A stretch of DNA of 38,476 nt from Clostridia bacterium. GTDB taxonomy: Bacteria; Bacillota; Clostridia; TANB77; CAG-508. The stretch covers positions 1 to 38,476 of the forward strand of contig JAAVZQ010000008.1 in the NCBI GenBank assembly GCA_022791735.1. The letters are read 5' to 3'. The position numbers and the translations under genes are program-made. Position 1 is the first letter of the stretch. Every line of letters begins with the position of its first letter. This document shows, piece after piece, positions 30,456 through 38,476 of this stretch. The notes under the pieces were generated by a model. It did no database searches. It worked only from the letters and a program-made list of their open reading frames with translations, and was not told the DNA's origin.

Positions 30456-30641
30456 CTACCAGCTAGCTTTTTTCACCCCTGGAATTTCTCCTTTATGTGC
30501 TAATTCTCTAAAGCACACACGGCAAATTCCATATTTTCTAATATATGCATGTGGTCTACCACAAATCTTGCATCTGTTGTATTCTCTTGTTTTGAATTTC
30601 TGTGGTTTTTGTTGTTTGATTATCATTGACTTTTTTGCCAT
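30456..30641 (-). CDS. rpsN: 30S ribosomal protein S14 type Z (zinc-binding)
   Basis: [38 protein letters not shown]. Confidence 0.97.
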   Translation of the reverse strand: MAKKSMIIKQQKPQKFKTREYNRCKICGRPHAYIRKYGICRVCFRELAHKGEIPGVKKASW

Positions 30642-30676
30642 TTAGAATTTTCCTCCTTCTCTATATTTCTATTCGT

Positions 30677-30802
30677 AAAACTAATCAAAAGCGAGTATTG
30701 CTAGGAAAGCTAGGAAAATAACCGCAGACTAGGCTACCTGCCTGCCTAAGGATTATTTTACCGACGCTTAACAACGCAAGACAAAGCTTTTCATTAGTTT
30801 TT
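30677..30802 (+). repeat. Intergenic palindrome family, forward orientation; arm overlaps the rplE stop codon
   Basis: AAAACTAATCAAAAGC...GCTAGG...AACAACGCAAGAC...GCTTTTCATTAGTTTTT. Confidence 0.75.
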
Positions 30803-31333
30803 AAAAGGCATACCTAGAAGAGTAAGTAACTCCTTTGCTTCTTCGTTTGATTTAGCAGTTGTAACAAATATGATATCCATACCTCTTAATTTATCGATTT
30901 TGTCATATTCTATTTCTGGGAATATTAATTGTTCTTTAATACCCATAGAGTAATTTCCCTTTCCATCAAATGATGTACCAGATACTCCTCTAAAATCTCT
31001 TATTCTTGGCATTGCTACATTAAATAGTTTGTATGCAAATTCATACATTTTTGTACTTCTTAAAGTTACTTTGCATCCTACATTTGCACCTTCTCTTAAT
31101 TTAAATGCAGCTATTGATTTTCTAGCTTTAGTAATGATTGGTTTTTGTCCTGTTATAGAACTTAAATCAGCCATAGCATTATCTAATGCCTTTGGATTAT
31201 CTCTTGTGTCTCCTAATCCTATATTTATAACTATCTTTTCTAATTTTGGAACTTCCATAACAGATTTATAGTTAAATTTTTTCATTAATGCTGGAATTGC
31301 TTCTTTTTCATATTGTTCTCTTAACTTTTCCAT
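30794..31333 (-). CDS. rplE: 50S ribosomal protein L5
   Basis: [56 protein letters not shown]. Confidence 0.97.
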   Translation of the reverse strand: MEKLREQYEKEAIPALMKKFNYKSVMEVPKLEKIVINIGLGDTRDNPKALDNAMADLSSITGQKPIITKARKSIAAFKLREGANVGCKVTLRSTKMYEFAYKLFNVAMPRIRDFRGVSGTSFDGKGNYSMGIKEQLIFPEIEYDKIDKLRGMDIIFVTTAKSNEEAKELLTLLGMPFKN

Positions 31334-31363
31334 AATCTTACAAATTCCTCCTTTCTAAATTAC

Positions 31364-31672
31364 TTATTTTAGTTTTGCACCGCATTTTCTACAAACACGT
31401 ACCTTTTCATCTTTTTCTATTTCATAACCTATTCTTGTAGGCTTATTACATTTAGGACATACCACGCTTAATTTACTACTATGAATAGCACATTCTACTG
31501 GTATTATTCCTCCCTCTTCGCCTTGCTTTTTAGGTTTTATATGTTTTTTTCTAATATTTACACCTTTTACGATGGCTTTTTCAGTTTTTGGTATAATCTC
31601 TAATACCTCTCCTTTTTTTCCTTTATCATTTCCTGATAGGACTTGAACTGTATCGCCTTTTTTGATTTTCAT
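31364..31672 (-). CDS. rplX: 50S ribosomal protein L24
   Basis: MKIKKGDTVQVLSGNDKGKKGEVLEIIP. Confidence 0.96.
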   Translation of the reverse strand: MKIKKGDTVQVLSGNDKGKKGEVLEIIPKTEKAIVKGVNIRKKHIKPKKQGEEGGIIPVECAIHSSKLSVVCPKCNKPTRIGYEIEKDEKVRVCRKCGAKLK

Positions 31673-31770
31673 ATTTATTCTCACCTCTTTTTTCTATAAG
31701 CGCATTTATAGCTACGTATTACTGCATTTTTAATGTGCTTTAATATACTTAGAATAACTTTCAAATTTTC

Positions 31771-31893
31771 AATTCAAACAAGAATTGTTATTTGGCTAGG
31801 CATTCGAGAAAGAAATACCGCAGGCGTGCTTTTTGCACGTTGAGGATTTTCTTTCGATGAACAACAACGCCAAATGGCGATTATTGTTTGAAT
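31771..31893 (+). repeat. Intergenic palindrome family, forward orientation
   Basis: AATTCAAACAAGAATTGTTATTTGGCTAGGC...CGTGC-TTTTT-GCACG...AACAACGCCAAATGGCGATTATTGTTTGAATT. Confidence 0.8.
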
Positions 31894-32261
31894 TATAATA
31901 CCTCTGGAGCTAATGAAAGAATTTTCATATACTCCTTCTCTCTAAGTTCTCTGGCTACTGGACCAAATATACGAGTTCCTTTTGGTGTTCCATCATCACG
32001 GATTATAACTGCTGCGTTTTCGTCAAATTTGATATAAGATCCATCATGACGTCTTACACCTTTTTTGCTTCTAACTATAACAGCTTTTACAACATCACCT
32101 TTTTTTACAACTCCGCCTGGTGTAGCATCTTTAACAGAAGCAACTATTACGTCTCCTATTCCTGCATATCTTCTATATGAACCACCTAGACATCTAATGC
32201 ACATTATCTCTTTTGCACCAGTGTTGTCGGCTACTTTTAATATACTTTGTTGCTGTACCAT
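31893..32261 (-). CDS. rplN: 50S ribosomal protein L14
   Basis: [27 protein letters not shown]. Confidence 0.97.
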   Translation of the reverse strand: MVQQQSILKVADNTGAKEIMCIRCLGGSYRRYAGIGDVIVASVKDATPGGVVKKGDVVKAVIVRSKKGVRRHDGSYIKFDENAAVIIRDDGTPKGTRIFGPVARELREKEYMKILSLAPEVL

Positions 32262-32280
32262 TCTTTTTTCCTCCCTTCCT

Positions 32281-32404
32281 TAAAATCAAATGAAAACCTT
32301 CGCATTACGGCGTCAATCTTCATTGTCAAATCCTCGATGTACAAACGTACTATCTGCGGTTTTCCAATTTTGATTTCCTTGTACTGCTCGCTTTTGATTT
32401 GATT
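32281..32404 (-). repeat. Intergenic palindrome family, reverse orientation
   Basis: AAAATCAAATGAAAACC...GTACAAACGTAC...CTTTTGATTTGATTTT. Confidence 0.7.
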
Positions 32405-32452
32405 TTCGTTTTTTTATAATACTATCGATTTGATTTTCTATTATTTAATAAT

Positions 32453-32710
32453 CTATTTTTCTGCTTTTTCAAGTATTTCTACAACTCTCCATCTTTTTTG
32501 TTTAGATAAAGGTCTTGTTTCCATTACTTTTACTTTATCACCTATATGACATTCATTTTTCTCATCATGTGCTTTTAATTTGTATGTTCTTTTCATAGTC
32601 TTTCTATAAGTACTATGTCTAACGCTTGTTTCAACTGATACAACAACAGTCTTATCCATCTTATCAGAAGTTACTGTACCAATCATAACTTTACGAAGAT
32701 TTCTTTCCAT
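32453..32710 (-). CDS. rpsQ: 30S ribosomal protein S17
   Basis: [40 protein letters not shown]. Confidence 0.96.
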   Translation of the reverse strand: MERNLRKVMIGTVTSDKMDKTVVVSVETSVRHSTYRKTMKRTYKLKAHDEKNECHIGDKVKVMETRPLSKQKRWRVVEILEKAEK

Positions 32711-32925
32711 TAGTCATTATCTCCTTTCTTAGTAGCTTCTAATTCACGTTTTCTTAGGACTGTATTTATTCTAGCAATGTCTTTTTTTACTTCCTTAATT
32801 TTCATAGGATTATCAAGACCGTTTGTTGCTAGGCTAAATCTCAACTTAAACAATTCTGATTTTAATTCACCTAATTCTTTTTCAAGTTCTGGTGAAGACA
32901 TTTCAGTTATTTTATTCATCTTCAT
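32710..32925 (-). CDS. rpmC: 50S ribosomal protein L29
   Basis: [48 protein letters not shown]. Confidence 0.95.
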   Translation of the reverse strand: MKMNKITEMSSPELEKELGELKSELFKLRFSLATNGLDNPMKIKEVKKDIARINTVLRKRELEATKKGDND

Positions 32926-33357
32926 CTACTTCTCACCACCTAAATCATTTTCTTTTGCTACAAATTTTGTACTTACTGGTAGTTTATTTGCAGCAAGTCT
33001 TAAAGCTTCTTTTGCTACATCTTCAGGTATACCAGATATTTCAAACATTACTCTTCCTGGTTTTACTTTTGCAACCCAATATTCAGGTGCTCCTTTACCT
33101 TTACCCATACGAGTTTCAGCAGGTTTCTTTGTAATCGGCTTATCTGGGAATATTTTTATCCAAACTTGCCCACCTCTTTTGATGTAACGTGTCATAGCAA
33201 TACGGGCAGCTTCTATTTGGTTTGACTTAATTAGAGCTGCTCCAGTTGCTTGAAGACCATATTCTCCATTAGTTACTGTTGTTCCTCTTGTTGCTTTTCC
33301 TCTATTTCTACCTTTTTGCATTTTTCTATATTTTGTTCTTTTTGGCATTAATGGCAT
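32926..33357 (-). CDS. rplP: 50S ribosomal protein L16
   Basis: [55 protein letters not shown]. Confidence 0.97.
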   Translation of the reverse strand: MPLMPKRTKYRKMQKGRNRGKATRGTTVTNGEYGLQATGAALIKSNQIEAARIAMTRYIKRGGQVWIKIFPDKPITKKPAETRMGKGKGAPEYWVAKVKPGRVMFEISGIPEDVAKEALRLAANKLPVSTKFVAKENDLGGEK

Positions 33358-34022
33358 TATTCTTCCCCTCCTTGTCTAGCTTCAGTTTTTTTAGTTGGAA
33401 GAACTTCTCCTTTATATATCCAAACTTTTACACCTATTTTTCCATAAGTTGTATTAGCTTCATAGAAACCATAGTCTATATCAGCTCTTAAAGTTTGAAG
33501 TGGTATTGTACCTTCTTTATAGAATTCTGTTCTTGCCATATCAGCACCAGCAAGTCTTCCTGATACAGATGTCTTTATTCCTAAAGCACCTGCTTTCATA
33601 GCCTTTGCCATTGCTTGTTTCATTGCTCTTCTAAATGAAATTCTCTTTTCTAGTTGAGCACAGATACTTTCTGCAACTAATTGTGCATTAGTATCAATAT
33701 CTTTAACCTCAATTATATCTAACTTAACATCTTTTCCTATCATCTTTTGTAAGTCTGTTTTTAATGTCTCTACTAAAGCTCCACCTTTTCCTATTACTAA
33801 ACCTGGTTTTGCTGTATAAACATTAACTTTAACTAATTTAGTAGTTCTTTCAATAACAACTTTTGAAATACCACTAATAAATAATTTTTTCTTAACATAT
33901 TCACGGATTTTGTGGTCTTCTACTAAGTAATCAGAATAATTTTTCTTATCAGCATACCATTTTGAGTCCCAATCTTTGATTACACCAACTCTTAATCCAT
34001 GTGGATGCATTTTTTGTCCCAT
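33357..34022 (-). CDS. rpsC: 30S ribosomal protein S3
   Basis: [38 protein letters not shown]-domain GLVIGKGG. Confidence 0.97.
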   Translation of the reverse strand: MGQKMHPHGLRVGVIKDWDSKWYADKKNYSDYLVEDHKIREYVKKKLFISGISKVVIERTTKLVKVNVYTAKPGLVIGKGGALVETLKTDLQKMIGKDVKLDIIEVKDIDTNAQLVAESICAQLEKRISFRRAMKQAMAKAMKAGALGIKTSVSGRLAGADMARTEFYKEGTIPLQTLRADIDYGFYEANTTYGKIGVKVWIYKGEVLPTKKTEARQGGEE

Positions 34023-34041
34023 AGTCTAATGTTCCTCCTTC

Positions 34042-34395
34042 CTAATCTCTTTCCTTTAATACTATTGTAATGTGACTTGTTCTCTTTCTAATTCTTACTG
34101 CAGAACCTTTTGCTGCTGGTCTAATTCTCTTTAGAGTTGGACCTTGATTTGCATATATTTCAGCAACATATAAATTTTGGCTTTTCATGTTATGATTATT
34201 TTCCGCATTTGCTATAGCTGATTTTAATAGCTTTTCAATTGTCTCTGATGCTATTTTTGGTGTAAATTTAACAATTGCTAATGCTTCATTTACATCTTTT
34301 CCTCTTATTAAATCTGCAACGATTTTTACTTTTCTAGCAGAAATTCTTGCATATTTAAGAGTAGCTCTAGCTTCAATGTTTACGTTCTCCTCCAT
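34042..34395 (-). CDS. rplV: 50S ribosomal protein L22
   Basis: [25 protein letters not shown]. Confidence 0.96.
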   Translation of the reverse strand: MEENVNIEARATLKYARISARKVKIVADLIRGKDVNEALAIVKFTPKIASETIEKLLKSAIANAENNHNMKSQNLYVAEIYANQGPTLKRIRPAAKGSAVRIRKRTSHITIVLKERD

Positions 34396-34429
34396 TTGCC
34401 CAAAACCTCCTTATTTAAACTTAATCTCT

Positions 34430-34711
34430 CTATTTTTTAACATTTGATGCTTTTTCTCCTGCATGACCTTTAAAAGTTCTTGTTGGAGCAAATTCACCTA
34501 ATTTATGTCCTATCATTTCTTCAGCAATATATACTGGTACATGTTTTCTACCGTCATGAACTGCTATTGTGTGTCCTACCATTTGTGGATATATTGTTGA
34601 TGCTCTTGACCATGTTTTTAATACTTCTTTTTTGTTTGCTTCATTCATTGCTTCTATTCTTTTTAATAGTTTAGGAGCAACAAATGGCATTTTTTTACTT
34701 GATCTTGACAT
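34430..34711 (-). CDS. rpsS: 30S ribosomal protein S19
   Basis: [60 protein letters not shown]. Confidence 0.97.
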   Translation of the reverse strand: MSRSSKKMPFVAPKLLKRIEAMNEANKKEVLKTWSRASTIYPQMVGHTIAVHDGRKHVPVYIAEEMIGHKLGEFAPTRTFKGHAGEKASNVKK

Positions 34712-34723
34712 CTTTTACCTCCT

Positions 34724-35551
34724 TTATTTACGTCTCTTAACAATAAACTTATCAGATTGTTTATGTTTCTTTCTTGTCTTGTATCCAAGTGCTGGTTTAC
34801 CCCAAGGAGTAAGTGGACCTGGTCTACCTACTGGAGCTCTACCTTCACCACCACCATGAGGGTGATCTACTGGGTTCATAACGCTACCACGAACTGTAGG
34901 TCTAATCCCCATATGTCTTTTTCTACCAGCTTTTCCAATCTTAACATTTTCATGGTCTGTATTTCCTATAGTTCCGATAGTTGCTCTACATCTAACTTGA
35001 ACTAATCTCATTTCTCCTGATGGAAGTCTTACGTGAGCATATTTTCCTTCTTTGGCCATAAGTTGTGCACTTTGTCCTGCACTTCTTACCATTTTTGCTC
35101 CTTGACCTGGATTTAATTCAATATTGTGTATTAATGTACCTACTGGAATACTTTCGATTGGCATACAATTTCCTGGTTTAATATCAACTTTTTGTCCTGA
35201 TATAACTTTGTCACCATCTTTTAATCCTTGTGGTGCAATTATATATGCTTTTGTTCCATCAGTATATTCGATAAGTGCAATGTTACTGCTACGATTTGGA
35301 TCGTATTCTATACCAATAACTGTTGCTTCCATATCATCTTTGTTACGTTTAAAATCAATTATTCTATATTTTTGTCTATTTCCTCCACCTTGATGTCTAA
35401 CTGTTATTCTTCCATAAGAGTTTCTTCCTGCATTTTTCTTTTTCTTTGCAAGTAGAGACTTCTCAGGAGTTTTCTTTGTTATTTCCTCATAAGTAGAAAC
35501 TGTCATGTTTCTTCTTGAAGGGGTGTAGGCTTTAAAATGTTTCATTCCCAT
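34724..35551 (-). CDS. rplB: 50S ribosomal protein L2
   Basis: [69 protein letters not shown]. Confidence 0.98.
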   Translation of the reverse strand: MGMKHFKAYTPSRRNMTVSTYEEITKKTPEKSLLAKKKKNAGRNSYGRITVRHQGGGNRQKYRIIDFKRNKDDMEATVIGIEYDPNRSSNIALIEYTDGTKAYIIAPQGLKDGDKVISGQKVDIKPGNCMPIESIPVGTLIHNIELNPGQGAKMVRSAGQSAQLMAKEGKYAHVRLPSGEMRLVQVRCRATIGTIGNTDHENVKIGKAGRKRHMGIRPTVRGSVMNPVDHPHGGGEGRAPVGRPGPLTPWGKPALGYKTRKKHKQSDKFIVKRRK

Positions 35552-35570
35552 ATTCTCTTCCTTCCCGGAC

Positions 35571-35683
35571 TTATGAAAAACTTTGTCCTTTGCGTCTAAT
35601 TTTCGCTTCGTAACTCCTCAACGTACCCTCGTACGCCTCCGGGTTCCTCGCTTAATTATCCACAAATTACTCGTTTTTGATAA
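35571..35683 (-). repeat. Intergenic palindrome family, reverse orientation
   Basis: TTATGAAAAACTTTGTCCTTTGCGTC...CGTACCCTCGTACG...TCGTTTTTGATAA. Confidence 0.7.
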
Positions 35684-35784
35684 CTCCTCTTCTCTATAAT
35701 TTTACTTTGCGGATTTTTTCCTGCTCCGCCTTGCAGCTATTCTTTATTATCCCAGTATTTTCTGGTTAATCTTTATCTTACTTT

Positions 35785-35909
35785 ACGATTTTTACAAGAA
35801 TTAGTATATTGCTAGGCAAATTTGTGAAGAAACACCGGAGTCGTACTGGTGTACGTCGAGGATTTTCTTTGCAAATTTAACGACGCAAGATGCTGATTAT
35901 TGTAAAAAT
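35785..35909 (+). repeat. Intergenic palindrome family, forward orientation
   Basis: ATTTTTACAAGAATTAGTATATTGCTAGGCAAATTTGTGAAGAAACACCGGAGTCGTAC-TGGT-GTACGTCGAGGATTTTCTTTGCAAATTTAACGACGCAAGATGCTGATTATTGTAAAAAT. Confidence 0.85.
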
Positions 35910-36257
35910 CTACGCACCCATGAATTCGTCAATTGAATCCTTATACTTCTTAGATACTTTTACTTCTTTTCCGCCTTTTCCAAGATATGTCTTATCTGCT
36001 GGGTTTGTATCTATTGTAACGATTGCTTTTTTCCAATCTGGAGTCATTCCTGCATGAGCTCCCATTCTCTTCATTTTACCTTTTACAGAAATTGTATTTA
36101 CTTTTAATACTTTAACTTCAAAAAGCTTTTCAACTGCATTTGCTATTTGTATTTTTGTAGCTTTTTTGTTAACTTCAAAAGTATATCTTCCGTTTTGTAT
36201 GTTTTCACTACTCTTTTCTGTTATTATCGGTGCAATTATAATATCCTCTGGTCTCAT
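35910..36257 (-). CDS. rplW: 50S ribosomal protein L23
   Basis: IIIAPIITEKSSENIQNGRYTFEVNKKATKIQIANAVEKLFEVKV. Confidence 0.95.
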   Translation of the reverse strand: MRPEDIIIAPIITEKSSENIQNGRYTFEVNKKATKIQIANAVEKLFEVKVLKVNTISVKGKMKRMGAHAGMTPDWKKAIVTIDTNPADKTYLGKGGKEVKVSKKYKDSIDEFMGA

Positions 36258-36880
36258 TATGCATACACCTCCTCTAACTTCTTTATAGTATCAACTGTAA
36301 CTACAAGCTTTGTGTATTTTAATAAATCATAAACATTTATTGTATTTACTAATGTTGTCTTTACACCTTCAATGTTTCTTGCTGATTTTTGAACATTTTC
36401 ATCTTTTTCTGGTAATAGTATTAAAGCTTTCCCTTCTACTTTAAGGTTATTTAAAGCTTCAACCATTTGCTTTGTTTTAATCTCTTTAAAAGGTATTTTG
36501 TCTACTACTATTAATTCGCTCTCAGCAACTTTTGAACTTAGTACAGATTTAATTGCTAGTCTCTTTTCCTTCTTATTTACTTTATAAGTATAAGAACGAG
36601 GTTTAGGTCCTAAAGCTATACCACCTTTAATCCATTGTGGAGAACGTGTACTACCTTGTCTAGCTCTACCTGTTCCCTTTTGTTTCCAAGGTTTTTTTCC
36701 ACCACCAGAAACTTCTGCTCTTGTCTTTGTACTTTGTGTTCCTTGTCTTTGATTAGCTTGATAGTTCACAAGTACACTGTGTACTATATTTTCATTTGGA
36801 ATAATTCCAAATATCTCTTCATTTAAAGTTATGTCACTAACTTTTTTACCTTTTATATCATAAACATCTACTTTTGGCAT
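36257..36880 (-). CDS. rplD: 50S ribosomal protein L4
   Basis: RQGTQSTKTRAEVSGGGKKPWKQKGTGRARQGSTRSPQWIKGG. Confidence 0.97.
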   Translation of the reverse strand: MPKVDVYDIKGKKVSDITLNEEIFGIIPNENIVHSVLVNYQANQRQGTQSTKTRAEVSGGGKKPWKQKGTGRARQGSTRSPQWIKGGIALGPKPRSYTYKVNKKEKRLAIKSVLSSKVAESELIVVDKIPFKEIKTKQMVEALNNLKVEGKALILLPEKDENVQKSARNIEGVKTTLVNTINVYDLLKYTKLVVTVDTIKKLEEVYA

Positions 36881-36898
36881 TTTCTATTCCTCCTTCCT

Positions 36899-37534
36899 CT
36901 ATTTTGCAGATTTAACTGTTTTCTTTATTTTTAGTATAGCTCCCTTAGGTCCTGGAACGCTACCTTTTATTAATAATACATTTTTATCTGTGTCAACTCT
37001 TACTACATCTAAGTTTTGGATTGTAACTGTTACACATCCCATATGTCCTGGAAGTTTCTTTCCTTTGAAAACTCTTCCTGGTGTAGATGTAGAACCCATT
37101 GAACCTGGTCTTCTATGATACATAGAACCATGTCCCATTGGTCCTCTTGATTGACCATGACGTTTAATAACACCTTGGAAACCTTTTCCTTTAGATGTAC
37201 CTTGAACATCTATCTTATCTCCAGCTTCAAAAACGTCTAATTTAATTTCATCCCCAACTTTAACATCTGCTAAATCATCAGTTCTGAATTCTCTTAAATG
37301 TTTCTTTAAAGCTAATTTAGATTTTTGGAAATGTCCCTTTAATGGTTTATTAACTCTTTTTTCTTTTACTTCTCCATATCCTAATTGGATACTGTTATAT
37401 CCGTCTGTCTCAACAGTTTTAACTTGAGTAACTGTACAAGGTCCAGCTTCTATAACTGTTACTGGAATAACCATACCTGTTTCATCAAATATTTGTGTCA
37501 TTCCAACTTTTTTTCCTATAATTGTTTTATTCAT
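36899..37534 (-). CDS. rplC: 50S ribosomal protein L3
   Basis: [36 protein letters not shown]. Confidence 0.97.
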   Translation of the reverse strand: MNKTIIGKKVGMTQIFDETGMVIPVTVIEAGPCTVTQVKTVETDGYNSIQLGYGEVKEKRVNKPLKGHFQKSKLALKKHLREFRTDDLADVKVGDEIKLDVFEAGDKIDVQGTSKGKGFQGVIKRHGQSRGPMGHGSMYHRRPGSMGSTSTPGRVFKGKKLPGHMGCVTVTIQNLDVVRVDTDKNVLLIKGSVPGPKGAILKIKKTVKSAK

Positions 37535-37634
37535 CTTATCTCCTAACTATTGGCTGATATTTTATATTTCATTTATACATTAAATGTTATACCAGCTTGG
37601 TTTTTACTAATTTATAATATCTGAATTCTAGATA

Positions 37635-37964
37635 CTATAATTTCATTTCAATATCAACACCAGCAGGTAAGTCTAATTTCATTAGGCTATCAACTGTTTT
37701 TTGTGTTGGGTAAAAAATGTCAATTACTCTTTTATGTGTTCTCATTTCAAATTGCTCTCTTGAGTCTTTATATTTGTGAGGACAACGTAAAATTGTAACT
37801 ACTTCTTTTTGTGTTGGTAATGGAATAGGACCTGATACCTTAGCTCCTGTTCTCTTAGCAGTATCTACTATCTTTTCAGCAGACTGTTCTAATACAACAT
37901 GATCATAAGCTTTTAGTCTTATTCTAATTTTTTCACTACCTGCAACATTATTTTTTACTGCCAT
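37635..37964 (-). CDS. rpsJ: 30S ribosomal protein S10
   Basis: [68 protein letters not shown]. Confidence 0.97.
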   Translation of the reverse strand: MAVKNNVAGSEKIRIRLKAYDHVVLEQSAEKIVDTAKRTGAKVSGPIPLPTQKEVVTILRCPHKYKDSREQFEMRTHKRVIDIFYPTQKTVDSLMKLDLPAGVDIEMKL

Positions 37965-38280
37965 AGTATAAATTCCCTCCTTTTTAGATAAAAAGATGAA
38001 GCTAGTTTGCTATCGCAAACTGCCTACTTACGCTGTAAAGAGCAAAGCTCTAACAGCCTAAGCAACCTTGGCAAGTTTTAAAACGCATCCTGGTGTTTCT
38101 ATACACTCTATTATATAATCCCAAGTTTTATAGTACTTTCTTGGGATAAGCGTTCATTATTTAATAAAAACTTATCGCCTTGGTCTTAGCCACGACATGC
38201 TCCATAGAAGTTCCCTCCATCACTTACGGGAGTAAGCGTGTAGCCACATTCTACTTCAACGCAAATTTTCGTACTTAATT

Positions 38281-38309
38281 ATTATACAATGCTTCTCTCC
38301 GTATGTCAA
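38281..38309 (-). promoter_or_regulatory. Consensus sigma-70-type promoter of the ribosomal operon
   Basis: Minus strand TTGACA-N17-TATAAT, about 320 nt upstream of rpsJ. Confidence 0.85.
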
Positions 38310-38365
38310 GCAGTTTTGTAATTTTTTTTTAATTATTATAAATTGCAATAATAAATTTCCGTTTT

Positions 38366-38476
38366 TTAAGCACATAATTTTTCCAAGATTTGGTTGGTGC
38401 TTTTATATTTAAACATAGCTCTTGGATAATTATTTATCCAATCTTCTACACGCTGTATAAATTCTTCTGTAATTGA
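38366..38476 (-). CDS. C-terminal fragment of an IS30-like transposase (truncated by window end)
   Basis: ...SITEEFIQRVEDWINNYPRAMFKYKSTNQILEKLCA*. Confidence 0.5.
   Translation of the reverse strand, partial: SITEEFIQRVEDWINNYPRAMFKYKSTNQILEKLCA

Noticed and set aside
4482-35909. CRISPR array
   Set aside because: The repeats are dispersed one per intergenic gap, palindromic over about 120 bp and without regular spacers; no cas genes present.

Overview
Low-GC Firmicutes-type (clostridial-looking) chromosomal segment. Nearly all genes are on the minus strand: the S10-spc-alpha ribosomal protein operon (rpsJ to rplQ, with secY, adk, map, infA, rpmJ, rpoA), then cdaA, an HtrA protease, deoD, ppaC, pgi, a pilin-like protein, a DUF4143-type ATPase, ftsK/spoIIIE, a beta-CASP metallo-hydrolase, a GH15-like hydrolase and metK. 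The main observation is that eight native genes (metK, GH15, MBL, an unknown gene, ftsK, the ATPase, cdaA, rplO) look frameshifted in the ORF track. Each break falls at an in-frame CGG codon, and each is repaired by skipping one base so that CGG-N is read as glycine (GGN). By hand I found 13 such sites, six of them in one gene. No native gene reads an in-frame CGG as arginine, while roughly 55-60 CGG trinucleotides in the other two phases cause no frame disruption. This looks like a genome-wide +1 frameshift or quadruplet (CGGN = Gly) decoding system. It does not look like sequencing error, which would be blind to reading frame. Secondary observations: a family of about 120-bp intergenic palindromes whose orientation correlates with position relative to neighbouring genes, a remnant toxin-antitoxin locus flanked by direct repeats, a pilin-like protein carrying DnaJ-like Cys motifs, and the absence of rpmD.
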